Assembly: GCA_002104895.1 (NCBI GenBank)
Contig: MCFG01000260.1
Span: 55,001-98,567, forward strand
Direction: 5' to 3'
Length of the DNA: 43,567 bases
Origin: Anaeromyces robustus
Lineage: Eukaryota; Neocallimastigomycota; Neocallimastigomycetes; Neocallimastigales; Neocallimastigaceae
Below are positions 11,685 to 22,102 of this stretch, piece after piece. Below the pieces are notes generated by a model that worked only from the letters and a program-made list of their open reading frames with translations, was not told the origin of the DNA and made no database searches. Numbering within the stretch: the first letter of the stretch is position 1; each line of letters opens with the position of its first letter. A program made the position numbers and the translations under genes.

Positions 11685-11887
11685 AATGATGAAAGCTTCC
11701 TTTTAGTCTAAAAAAAAATAAATGATGAAAGTTCCTTTTTAGTCTAAAAAAAAATATAAATGACGAAAGTTTTCTTTTAGTCTAAAAAAAATAAAAATGA
11801 TGAAAGTTTCCTTTTAGTATAAAAAAAAATAATAAATGATGAAAGCTTCTTTTAGTATATAAAAATAAAAATAAATGATGAAAGTAA
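11685..11887. repeat. Minisatellite, about five and a third units of 36-39 bp
   Basis: Units begin AATGATGAAAG (AATGACGAAAG in the third) at 11685, 11721, 11759, 11796, 11835 and 11874. Each continues roughly as CTTCCTTTTAGTCT followed by an A-rich spacer. Point differences and A-tract length variation mark the units as diverged. Confidence 0.85.
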
Positions 11888-12644
11888 TTTTTTTTTTTAT
11901 TTTTTTATTTTTATGATTAGAAGTTTATTTATTAAAGAAAATCACTCTTGAATTAAATTTTGTTATTATAATAATGATATCTATGAATTAAATTTCTGAA
12001 TACATTACTTTCTTTTTATATATTTCGGATCATTAAATATTAAACTTGCCCCTCTCTTCTTCACAATTATACTTTTTTATTAAAAATAGTTTGAGCTTTA
12101 CTTAAAGAAAGAAAGGAATTCTAGAACTTTGGCTAAAAAAAAAAAAGAGTTATTCAAAATTAGAATTTTGGTTAAAAAAAAGGTTACTTGAAGAAGAAAA
12201 TCAAAAAAAAAAAAAAAAAAAAAAAAAAACATTATTTAGGAAATGAAGAAATATACTCAACAAAAAAAGCTTGTTAAAATGGGTTATTATTTATTATTGA
12301 AAATAAGTATGGACTTTCGAAGAATATTCAAAAATTGATCCTAAAATATCCCCAATATTGAAAATTTAAATATAAATAAAATAATTAAAAGTAATTATAT
12401 ATTTATTAGAATATATTTATCCAATAATAAAAATAAAAATCATAATATATAAAAAGTATTTACTTTTATATATTATAATAATTCTAGAGAAAAGAAAGAA
12501 AAAAAGATATATATTAAAATTAAAATTTTATATCTTTTTTTAATTTGATGGAAAATTTTAATTATAAAACTTTATCAACTCAAAATAAGCTATAAATAAA
12601 ATTAAATGAATATTTAATAATAGTAATAATATTAATAATAATAA

Positions 12645-12742
12645 TCAATCTAATACTAATACTAATACTACTAATACTAATACTACTACTACTACTAATA
12701 ATATAATAATAATACTAATACTAATACTAATAATACTAATAC

Positions 12743-12788
<46 letters not shown>

Positions 12789-12830
12789 TATAATAATAAT
12801 AATAATAACAATAACAATAACAAATCAGAG
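12645..12830. repeat. ACT/AAT trinucleotide and ACTAAT hexanucleotide microsatellite
   Basis: Runs of ACTAAT alternate with ACT and AAT, passing into a pure AAT tract and then ATAACA repeats. It lies upstream of the receptor promoter. Confidence 0.8.
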
Positions 12831-13009
12831 AAATATTTTATTATAACAATACCATTGATTTATGAACTCTTTCTTTTTCTTTTTTTCTTAGTTATATGTG
12901 TTATAAAAATATATATATAAATACATATTTTTTCAATTAATAGTATGATACCTGATTAAAGAAAAATATCATAATTTAATAATTAATTGAAAAAAAAAAG
13001 AGAGAAATT

Positions 13010-16000
13010 ATGAAGTTACTGGTTTATATGAAATATTTTATACTAATACTTTTAGTTTTAATAAGTAATTGAAAAAGAAAGATAACATTAAAATATATAA
13101 TAAAACTAAATAATAATAATAATAAACCATATATAATTTCATATATAATATATTATATATTTTATCTTAATATTATTCTTTTTTTATCAATTTTCATATA
13201 TATATAATTATATATTATTTTGTTTGAAAATTTTTGTTCCTATTTCTTTTTTTTTTCTTTTTCTTCTTTTCTTTTTATTCTTTTATATTAAAGATAAAAG
13301 TTATTCAGTAGTAGTATTAAACTCAATTGCTATATCATTATTTGAACAAGACACCTTTTATTCAGAATTAACTAATGCATTTAATGAATATGCTAAAGAA
13401 AATAATCTTGATGTGGAAATAACATTTAATTTATTTTCTTCATCAAATTCTTCAAGTATTTTACAAGATTATATCAATGCTATAGATTATCTTTTAGGTA
13501 AAGGTTCAAAAAAATATGATTTATTTTTTTATGATGTTGTACATACTCCATTATTATCTTCCCATTTTATCGATTTACAAAAATGGTTAGATGAAGATCA
13601 TTTAAATATGTATTCTCAAAATATTACTTCTAGTACTTGTATATATAATGGAAAATGGGTTGGACTGGTATGTTCTTTTTTTTTTTTTTTTTTTTAATAA
13701 TAATATCATTTATTTAATAGACCTATCTTTATATAAAATACTTATATATATACTATATATAAGTATTTTATATAAAAAATTATTTTTTATTTATTATAAT
13801 ATTTGAATAATATATCATTAAACAAAGTATCAATATTTTTTAATATCGTTATTAATTTTATTAAACACCATAAATATATTTAATTATTAAACTATAATAT
13901 ACTTTTTTTATTATTTTATATATGTATATATATATATATTTCTAACAAGTAGCCTGTAAATATAAATTATAGTGTTTTATATTCAAATACAGAATTATTA
14001 AATAAATATAAAAAAAATATACCAAAAACTTGGAATGAGTTGATTAATACTGGAACATATATTTATCAAAAAGAAAAAGAAAATGGAAATAATGATATTA
14101 TAGGATATAATGGTTTAATGCCTGGTATATATATATCTATGTATTATCTTTATTAAATAATTTAAATATAGTATATTATTATTAAGATAACAAATTATTT
14201 ATATTATATATTATTATATAATATACATAAAGAAACCGAAACGGGTTTTAAATCATTACAAGAATTTTTTTATTCATTTAGAAAAACAAAAATGTCTAAA
14301 TATCCAGATTATTTAAGTCAAGAAAGTATTGATGCTTTAAAAACTTTAAAAGAAATAAAAACGAAACTATCTTCAGGTAATTATCAAAATTATCAAAAGT
14401 AAAAAAAAAAAAAAAAAAAGGAAGAAAAAAAATAATCATAAATTATTATTATATTTATTACATCTAATTAGTATATTATTATTATTATTATTTTTATTAT
14501 TCATATTCTTATAATCATTATAATTATCCTTTTTATTATCATTATTATTATATTTATATTCATATTATTATTATATATATATCTATTCATTTAAAAATTT
14601 ATACTCTTATCATTATTATATATATATATATTTATTTATTATAAATATTCATATAATAATAAAAATTATTTTTAATTCAAAAATATTTAATATTATATAT
14701 ATATATATAAAAAAAAAAAGATGAAATATTTAAATCAAATTATGGACCTACATATTCAATGTTATTATTTGGTAAAGCAATTTTTGTAAAATTTTGGTAT
14801 ACTTCTCTAGCCAATAAAGTTTATGAAGCAACAACTATTGTTGGAAATAATTATGGAGTATCAGGATCAAGTATTGGAGGATATAATGTTGGAATTAATA
14901 AACATATTTCAGAATCTAGAAAAAAATTAGCCGTTGAAGCTTTAAAATTTATGACTTCTAAAGAAAATCAAAAAAATCTTTTATTAAAAAATGTTTGTTT
15001 ATCGGGTATTGAAAGTTTATATGATGATGAAGAAGTTTGTCAAGTCATTAATTGTGATTTAATAAAAAATATTCAACCTATTGCTCCACCAAGTTTATTT
15101 TCTTATGATATTTATTCTTTTCAATTTAGAGAATTAATTTATGAATATTTATATGATAATGATGATGATGATAATAATAATAATAATGATATTAATAATA
15201 ATAATAAAAATAAAGTTACAGCAGAGGAAACTATGGAAAAGATTAATAATATTTCAAAAATATATAGTATTTCAATTGATCCTACCGTTAATATTGCAGG
15301 ATTTATTATATTTGTTATTATTATTTTATTTATTATTATTATGTTCCTTTCATTAATTGTTTTATTCATTGATAGATTTAAACCTTATTTTGATTTTTTA
15401 AGTAGAGATTTTTGGATATTAAATGTTTTAGGTTCAATTTTAAGTATATCTTGTGTTTTTACTTTATATGGTGAAGCTAAAAGTTATAAATGTCATATCA
15501 ATTATATTATAATTTCATTTAGTTCCACCTTAAGAATTATACCTATATTACAAAAATTAATAGGGAATTTTCCAACTAATAATAGAATTTTTGTTTGGAT
15601 TAGAAATCATCGATATAGATTTATATTTATATTTATGACCTTTGATCTAGGACTAAATACAATATTATATTTTTTATCCTTTCAAGTGATTGATGTTATT
15701 ATACCTTATGGGAAAAATTATCAAACTTGTGTTATTGATTCATTAGGTAGTTTTATTATCCTTTTAATATCAGCAGAAAAAGTGGTCGTATTATCTACCG
15801 TTATTTTATTTTTATTTTTGGAATGGAATTTATATAAAACATTAAGAGATGTTAAATCAGTTACTTATGCTTTTTGTATGGATAGTTTAATCTTTGTATT
15901 GTTATGTAGTTTTTGTTTTTTACCAATTTCAGATTATTATGCATTTTTTGTAATTATGGCAATATTAAATATATTACTATCATTATCAAATTTTATATGC

Positions 16001-16408
16001 ATGTATTGTATAAGAATTATATGGTGTTTTAGAAGGAAAAAAACAGCATCAATGACTTTAAGAAATTTTGAAAGTGCTATCAATAAATTTAATTTATCTT
16101 CAAAATTAAACGAAGAAAATGATGATAATGATTTTATTAATAAAAATTATATCAACAACAACAATAACAACAACAATAATAACAACAATAATAACAATAA
16201 TAATAACAATAACAATAATAATAATAATAACAACAATAATAATAATCAAAGTGTTTATTCTAAAACATCTACAATCTTTTCAAAATTAATAAGTTATCAT
16301 TATTATACAGGTGTTGAAATAAATTCAGCTTATACATTAGAAGTACCATCAAATATACTATCCCTTCCAAAACAAAATAATTCTTTTGAAAATAGAGAAA
16401 TTAGATGA
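13010..16408 (+). CDS. Class C GPCR-like receptor with solute-binding-protein ectodomain
   Basis: Proposed exons are 13010-13064, 13294-13667, 13953-14124, 14233-14376 and 14721-16408, all frame-compatible, giving 810 aa. Exon 1 encodes a clean signal peptide (residues 1-20, MKLLVYMKYF then Ile/Leu). Residues about 25-400 resemble a bacterial extracellular solute-binding protein: LFEQDTFYSELTNAFNEYAK near the start, TWNELI and ETGFKSLQEFFYSFRK in the middle, SGSSIGGYNVGINK and ALKFMTSKENQKNLL late. Seven hydrophobic segments follow at about 440-465, 477-499, 508-527, 548-570, 590-615, 631-649 and 654-684, the class C GPCR (7tm_3) layout. The cytoplasmic tail is poly-Asn (DNA 16156-16247) and Ser-rich. 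A long Asp/Asn loop precedes TM1. Such receptors are, to my knowledge, expanded in gut fungi and suspected to sense sugars; the ligand here is unknown. A longer open frame starting at 13224 is an artefact: it begins at TTG and translates the intron's polypyrimidine tract. Confidence 0.85.
13065..13293 (+). other. First intron of the receptor gene
   Basis: GTAATT donor, then a long pyrimidine tract (13245-13285) and TATTAAAG acceptor. Splicing joins ..LVLISN to KSYSVVVLN in frame (phase 1). An open frame that begins inside this intron lacks an ATG and reads as Phe/Leu-rich sequence, which argues for the spliced model. Confidence 0.8.
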
Positions 16409-16587
16409 AAAATAAAAAAATAAAAATAAAAATAAAAATAAAAAAATAAAAATAAAATAAAAATAAAAAAATTAAAAATAAAAATTGTTAAAATTAATCA
16501 TTGTAATAATATGCATATCATTATAATTTCTTTTTTGTTTTTCTTTTTCTTTTTTCTTTTCTTTTTCTTTTTTCTTTTCTTTTTCTT

Positions 16588-16619
<32 letters not shown>

Positions 16620-17089
16620 TAATTTCTTTATTTTATTAATTTCTTAATGATTATAATTGTTTATTAAAAAAATAAAAATTATAAATTTATTTCTATATAA
16701 TTAATGTCAATTGATTTATTAAAAATCTTGTAATTCTTATAAAAATATTAACATAATTTTTTTTCATTAATTATTAATTATTAATTAACATCATAAAGTC
16801 ATAAAGAAAAACTATATAAAATAATAAAATAAAATTGTTAAATTAAAAATTATGATATTTTTTCATTTTCATTATTATTATTAAATAAAAATATTATTTT
16901 TTTTTTTTTAAAAAAAAAAGAAACTTATAAACTTGTGATTATATGTGAAACATTCTTTGTATATTTGTAAATGAACAAAAAAGATATGAAAAAAAAAAAA
17001 AAAACTTGTGATTATTTGTGAAACATTTTTCTGTATATATTTATAAAATGAACAAATAAAAACAAAAAAAAAAAAAATAAAAATTAAAA
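16409..17089. other. 3' flank of receptor gene: A-rich, then polypyrimidine tract, then a short duplication
   Basis: AAAAAT-type repeats (16409-16485) lie directly after the stop. A near-pure pyrimidine tract of TTTTTCTTTTTTCTTTTC units follows (about 16525-16620). A two-copy direct repeat lies at 16931-17057. No gene is seen. Confidence 0.75.
16931..17057. repeat. Diverged two-copy direct repeat, 73-bp offset
   Basis: ACTTGTGATTATATGTGAAAC (start 16931) recurs as ACTTGTGATTATTTGTGAAAC (start 17004), and similarity continues to TGAACAAA in both. The second copy ends about 30 bp from the 3' insertion junction of the LINE fragment. Confidence 0.75.
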
Positions 17090-17100
17090 TATAAATCATA

Positions 17101-17131
<31 letters not shown>

Positions 17132-18165
17132 AGACTAGGATTAATCTTTATTTATATTATTAATTTAAAATAAACATACATGTGACATAAATATTACATG
17201 AAATGTAAATTAAATACAAGTAATAAAAGATACAAAAAATAAATAAAATTTATTACAGATATTAATCAAATTAAAATATTAAATAAAAAAAAAGGAAAGA
17301 AGTTAAACTTCTAACCTCTCCCATTCAACGAATGAGATACCATTCGAATCCGTGTCGGAATAAATTCCATGCCTTATCTTTTCGACGTCGACGCCCTTGA
17401 AGCCGCCCGGAGTGTTCTTATTGTTATTATACCAATTAAGAAGAATCCGAAAGGAAATATTCACAATTGGTATGACAACAGTAAGAAAATGCGACAGACC
17501 CACAATATACGGAACAGGAGACTCGGGTGAACCTTTGAAAAGTTGTCCACGCCACCATCTCCGTTCCCTCTTAATATCTAGTTTATCAAATGCATAACAC
17601 CCATCAAGGAAAGCGTTAAGCATCAAGTAATATATATTATTTTCAAAATCTTCGTCTAAGTCCTCAGAAAATCCCAGTGAGTTAGTTCGATTAATTTGGG
17701 TGAACTTCGAGTTTAAGTCAACATTGTGTTTAATAAAAGTATTTCTATCCTGTTCAAAGGCCTTACAATTAAATATCCAATGAGAGAAACTTTGCGTTTT
17801 TTCACCACAGCAAGGGCAGCAAGTAGGAAAGTTTTCAAGTGAAGACTTACCTTTAAGTAGAAACTTATAGTTAAACTGAAAACCGCTGTGTATTCTCATA
17901 ATCCAGAAGAACCCCAGTTGGTATTGGGGGTATGATAAAGCAAGATCCTGTATATCTTTAGAAGGTCCATATTTACATTCCAAGTATATAGAAGCTCTTT
18001 TAGCTGGATTTTTTGTTAGCACATCTCTAGTTATATACTTATCAATAATTTCCTCTTTAGTAAGACCTGATAATTTCTTTTTTAGGGTACGAGATTCTTT
18101 AGTCCATGAATAATAATAAGGCATAGTAGGAATATTTATGATTAGTTCTTTATAAATCATACAAA
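17090..18165 (-). mobile_element. 5'-truncated LINE insertion with 15-bp target-site duplication
   Basis: TATAAATCATACAAA occurs at 17090-17104 and 18151-18165. Between them (17105-18150) lies a minus-strand element that ends in a poly(A) tail of 27 (T run 17105-17131 on the plus strand). It carries the 3' end of a non-LTR retrotransposon ORF plus about 170 bp of 3' untranslated sequence. The identical duplications, long pure tail and uninterrupted ORF indicate a recent insertion. It sits between the receptor gene and the GH6 gene, which converge on it. Confidence 0.88.
17303..18150 (-). pseudogene. C-terminal part of a LINE polyprotein, 5'-truncated, no frameshift
   Basis: The frame is open from the element boundary at 18150 to TAA at 17303-17305, about 281 codons of true element sequence. 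The open frame technically extends to an ATG at 18196, but those first ~15 residues come from flanking DNA outside the target-site duplication. CCPCCGEK..FSHWIFNC is the Cys/His cluster found downstream of the reverse transcriptase. Further on, YLMLNAFLDGCYAF and GLSHFLTVVIPIV parallel the older copy at 10524-10874. Base composition is much richer in G and C (including CCCGCCCG-like runs near 17395) than the flanks. The reverse transcriptase and endonuclease parts are missing, so this copy is dead on arrival. Confidence 0.8.
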
Positions 18166-18406
18166 AAATACAAATATACAAAAGTACAAAGTACAAAACA
18201 AATAAATAATTATAAACAACTAAATAATATAAAATTTATAAATTTTTAAAAATTTTTTTTTTTTGTTTTGTTTTGTTTTTCTTAGTACTTTCTTTATTAT
18301 ATTATATTATTATTAATAAAAAAAGTAAAAGAGAAAAAAAAATTATTTATTTATGTTTATATTTATATCTAATACTTTATTATAAAAAATAAAAAATAAT
18401 AATAAT

Positions 18407-18512
18407 AAAAAAAAAAAAGATTAATAAAAATAAAAATAAAACTAATGATATATTGTAAATTTAGCATATTTTTAACAATATATCTTATAGTTTTATTTTT
18501 ATTTTTATTATA

Positions 18513-18530
<18 letters not shown>
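18407..18530. repeat. Foldback: long near-perfect inverted repeat with 18-nt loop
   Basis: The arm at 18422-18456 (TAATAAAAATAAAAATAAAA then CTAATGATATATTGT) is complementary to 18475-18510 with only a one-base indel and local mismatch near the middle. Outward the pairing continues into an A run (18409-18418) facing a T run (from 18513). Loop 18457-18474. No coding capacity. It could be a foldback/MITE relic or a source of hairpin RNA. Confidence 0.8.
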
Positions 18531-18554
<24 letters not shown>

Positions 18555-18825
18555 TATATTACATTATTAAATAATTATAATAATAAAGATAGAAATAATT
18601 AAAAATTATAAAAGTAATTTTTATACTAAATATAGATAGAAAATTGTTTAAAAAACAAAGTTATTTTTATACTATAAAAGGATAGAAAATGATTATAAAA
18701 AATCACATTAAAAAAAAATAGATTAAAATAAAATTTTGATGTTGTAGTAAATCATATAAGATTCATAGTCAAATTTTGTGTTATCATTATAAAAAATAAT
18801 CAAAATTTAAAAAATACATTCTTTA

Positions 18826-18837
18826 TAGGTGCACCTA
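18826..18837. repeat. Perfect 12-bp palindrome TAGGTGCACCTA
   Basis: It equals its own reverse complement and contains an ApaLI-like GTGCAC core. In DNA this AT-rich a 12-bp palindrome with six G/C bases is rare by chance. A dimeric DNA-binding protein site is possible but unproven. Confidence 0.5.
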
Positions 18838-19688
18838 CTAACCATTTTGACAGATTTTCATGAGACATTGGCTATATATATAAATATATATATTTAATTT
18901 TCAAAGTTAAGGGAGTGAGGAGTTAAAAGAATATATAAATATATTATATATATATATTAGAAAAAGAATAATAGTAATAACAAAAGTGAAATATATAAAA
19001 AAAAAAAGAATTATTAGAATTAAGAATTAAGATTGATTTGATTATAATATTGTTTAAAAATAAAGATTAAATAAATATAATAATTATTTCACATTATTTA
19101 AGTTTTTTGGTTTTATAACTTATTTTTATTAAACTTTTTGTTACTTTTTTTTTTTTTTAAGTGTGAGTGAATTTTTTTTTTTACTTTTAAATTTCTTTTA
19201 CAATACAATCAATGCTCTTTTTTTTTTTTTTTAATAAATTACTTGTAAATAAAATATATATATATAAATATATATTTCATAAACATATTTTTTTAAATAA
19301 TTTACTTTATAATTGAAATTATATTAAATTATTGTTTTTATTAATATAAATACAAATATTATTTTTATATTGCTAAGTATATTATTAATATTAATATATA
19401 TTAAATTATTATTATTTTTTTTTTTTTATTTTTTATTTTTATTATTTTATTTTACTCTTATTTTTTTTTTTTTTTTTTTATTTATTTGTTGATATTTAAT
19501 ATTTATTTTTTCTTGCTTGCTTAAATTTTTTTTTCCTTGTTATTCAACATTTTAAAATTATTTCAAAATTTTATTTACTTACTTTATAAAATAAGTATTT
19601 AAAAATTTTAAATAATATTTTATTTTTTTTTGGAACAAAAATTTTTTTTTACAAAAAAAAAAAAAAATAAAATAAAATTTTAATTTAT

Positions 19689-21071
19689 TTAAAATGCTGG
19701 GTTAGCGTTTTGTAATAACATAACAAAGTAATCGTGGAACCATGAACCAGCATCTGGAGCACCTTGAAGAGAATCTTGTCTAGCACAAACTGGATCAGCT
19801 CTAGAACCAGTAGCAGAACCATCAGCTTCACCTGGAGTTTTAATCCACATGTAAGCATCAAGTAAAGGCATGTTTGGATTTGGATTGGCTTGTGGACGTG
19901 GACCTAAACCAGCACCCTTGAAGTTACACCAGGTGTTGTTTCTAGAGAAGGCAGCAGTAACATTTTGACCATTACGAGAAGTATCAACAATGAATTTCAT
20001 ACCTCTGAAACCTTGGCTTTCAAGAGCTCTGTTAAGGTTTTGGTGATATTGGTATTCATCACTAACTTGTTGGTAGTTAGAAATGTTAGTACTAATACCA
20101 CGAATCTTACCATTACCAGCATTACGTAAGATTTCAGCAATAACTTGAGCAGTTCTATCGGCGTGTGAATTTAACCAAGCACCGTGAGCAGCATCAAGAT
20201 AAACTCTAACATTACTTTGAGTACCGAATTTACTAATGGCGTAAGAAAGAGCTTGTTTGTGCATGTTTTGAACGTTTCTACAATTATCATTGTTAGCAGT
20301 AACAAGATTACCAATAGTATCTGGTTCAAGAATCATAACAATTCTTGAATTTGGATATCTGTTAATAGTGTTGTAAATGTTGTCGACATAACCCTTGTAC
20401 TTGTCTAAACTACCAGATCCACCAACAGAAGCATTAGCGTTACAATCACGAGTTGGAATCATATATAAGACAAAGACAACAGTCTTGTCACCAGCTTCAT
20501 TAAGGTATTGTGGAACTTCATTAGTGGCACCTTCCCAAGCTAACCAAGCAGCAGTTGGAACGTACTTAACCTTTTTAGCCTTTTCTTGTAATTGACCACT
20601 TAATTTAGCAATAGATGTATCAACTTCACCTTGGAACTTGAAGTTACTGTAAAGTTCATTTTCAAAGAAGTTATCACTAGTTTGAGCTGGTCTTCTAGTG
20701 GTAGTAGTAGTAGTTCTAGTAGTAGTTCTAGTAGTAGTTCTAGTAGTTGGAGTGTTACCACAGTTGTAGGAAAGACCACACCATTGGTTGTTTTCAACAC
20801 CCCAGTTACCAGTACCATCTTGGTAAACAATATTACAATTGTTGTTGCTACAACATTGGTAACCTTGGCTTTGGAAAGCTGGGCTACAGTTACCTCCTCC
20901 ATGACAACGATTGCTGTCAATGAAACACCAGTCATAGTTTTCAACACCCCATTCACCATCAGTATCAGTGTAAATAACATCACATCCACTACAACATGGG
21001 TATTGTGGATGACATTGAGAAGCCATAGCTCCTACAGCGAATAAAGTAGTTAATAAAGTAGTGTATTTCAT
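19689..21071 (-). CDS. GH6 cellulase with two N-terminal fungal dockerins (cellulosomal)
   Basis: It hydrolyses cellulose with inversion; family-6 enzymes of gut fungi are mostly cellobiohydrolases. One 460-codon exon. Residues 1-17 are a signal peptide (cut near GAMA-SQC). Two cysteine-rich CBM10-type dockerins follow at about 20-56 and 61-104, each with the G-x-WGVEN-x-x-WC core; these attach the enzyme to scaffoldin in the extracellular cellulosome. A Thr/Arg linker (about 108-128) leads to the GH6 domain (about 133-460). Catalytic residues: D209 in RDCN and the proton donor D251 in EPDTIGN. Substrate-site motifs YLDAAHGAW (291-299), KTPGEADG (411-418) and DPVC (426-429) are also present. 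Closest known relatives are Orpinomyces CelA/CelC-type and Piromyces Cel6 enzymes, which share this module order. The gene is intronless while the other complete genes here have introns, and its codons are G/C-biased relative to the neighbourhood, consistent with high expression. Confidence 0.97.
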   Translation of the reverse strand: MKYTTLLTTLFAVGAMASQCHPQYPCCSGCDVIYTDTDGEWGVENYDWCFIDSNRCHGGGNCSPAFQSQGYQCCSNNNCNIVYQDGTGNWGVENNQWCGLSYNCGNTPTTRTTTRTTTRTTTTTTRRPAQTSDNFFENELYSNFKFQGEVDTSIAKLSGQLQEKAKKVKYVPTAAWLAWEGATNEVPQYLNEAGDKTVVFVLYMIPTRDCNANASVGGSGSLDKYKGYVDNIYNTINRYPNSRIVMILEPDTIGNLVTANNDNCRNVQNMHKQALSYAISKFGTQSNVRVYLDAAHGAWLNSHADRTAQVIAEILRNAGNGKIRGISTNISNYQQVSDEYQYHQNLNRALESQGFRGMKFIVDTSRNGQNVTAAFSRNNTWCNFKGAGLGPRPQANPNPNMPLLDAYMWIKTPGEADGSATGSRADPVCARQDSLQGAPDAGSWFHDYFVMLLQNANPAF

Positions 21072-22043
21072 CTTGTTATTTTTTTTTTTGACTAAAAATT
21101 TTTATGTTAATTTTTTTCAAAAAATAAATTAAAAATAATTTTTTATTATCTTTTTTAAGCTTTTTTTAATTATTTTAATTTTTAGTTTTTTTTTAAATAA
21201 TTCAACCAGTGAATTAATATAATTTACTTTTTTTTTATCAAAAAAAAAAAAAAATGTTATTACAAATATATAATAATCTAAATTGTAGATTACTAAATTT
21301 CTGGAATAATATAATTTATGAGAAAATAAAAAAAAAAAAAAAGAAAATGAAAGAGAAAATTATTTAGATATTTATAGTAAATAAAACATTCTCTAACATT
21401 ATTTATATTACTTATATATTATTTATATTATTTTTATTATTATTTTTATTATTTTATTATTTTTTTTTATTAATTATAATCTTTTTAATATATTAAATTA
21501 TATTTATGCATTTATTAATTTTATTAAATTTTATTGGTGTATTAAATAAGCTTTTTAATAATTATATTTCTTATATGTGATTTTTTTTAATGTGCTAATT
21601 AAAAAATATATAAATTTTATTATTAATAAACTTTAAATAATAATAAAATTACTGTAATAATAAAAAAAATATTAAAATTCAGTAAATAAATGAAAAAAAA
21701 ATTAATATAAAAAAAAAAATAAGGATAAAAAAAATTAATATATATAAATAATAATAATAAAAAATAAGGATTATTATTATAGTTTTAGTATTATTAATTA
21801 TGAAAGATAATGTTATCTTTTGACCATTTTTATATTAAAGTTTCAATAAAAAATATTTAACACAATAATAAAAAAATTACTAAATATTATTAACAATAAT
21901 AATATTAAATATTATAATAAATAGAAAATAATAATGGAATAAATAAAATAAATAGAAAATAATAATAAAATAAATATAATTAATAAATATATAATAATAA
22001 AAAAGCTTTTATATTATAAATAAATAAATAAATAAATAGCTAA

Positions 22044-22102
<59 letters not shown>

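Larger units (their letters stand above)
11161..13009. other. Intergenic region with minisatellite and microsatellites
   Basis: It contains a T run of about 38 at 11230-11267, the 36-39-bp minisatellite listed at 11685-11887, and an ACTAAT/AAT microsatellite at about 12645-12830. The last ~150 bases are the promoter and leader of the receptor gene. No further coding sequence was recognised. Confidence 0.75.
18166..19688. other. Intergenic region with a foldback and T-rich 3' flank of the GH6 gene
   Basis: It holds the large foldback at 18407-18530, a 12-bp perfect palindrome at 18826-18837, and many T runs. The segment 19440-19688 is the 3' untranslated and terminator region of the GH6 gene on the minus strand. 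No coding sequence was recognised. Confidence 0.75.

Noticed and set aside
13224-13293. Membrane-anchor-like N-terminus MKIFVPISFFFLFLLFF of the receptor
   Set aside because: It starts at TTG, not ATG, and is the translation of a polypyrimidine tract just before an acceptor; no in-frame ATG exists between the upstream stop (13146) and this point.
15139-15369. Small open frames on both strands over the Asp/Asn loop of the receptor
   Set aside because: They are shadows of the GAT/AAT repeats in the receptor exon.
18151-18196. ATG at 18196 as the start of a host gene on the minus strand
   Set aside because: The first ~15 codons lie in or beyond the target-site duplication, so the start is fortuitous read-through from flanking DNA into a truncated LINE.
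20395-21044. Plus- and minus-strand open frames overlapping the GH6 gene
   Set aside because: They are shadow frames of the dockerin and linker coding sequence (Thr repeats read as Ser or Leu).
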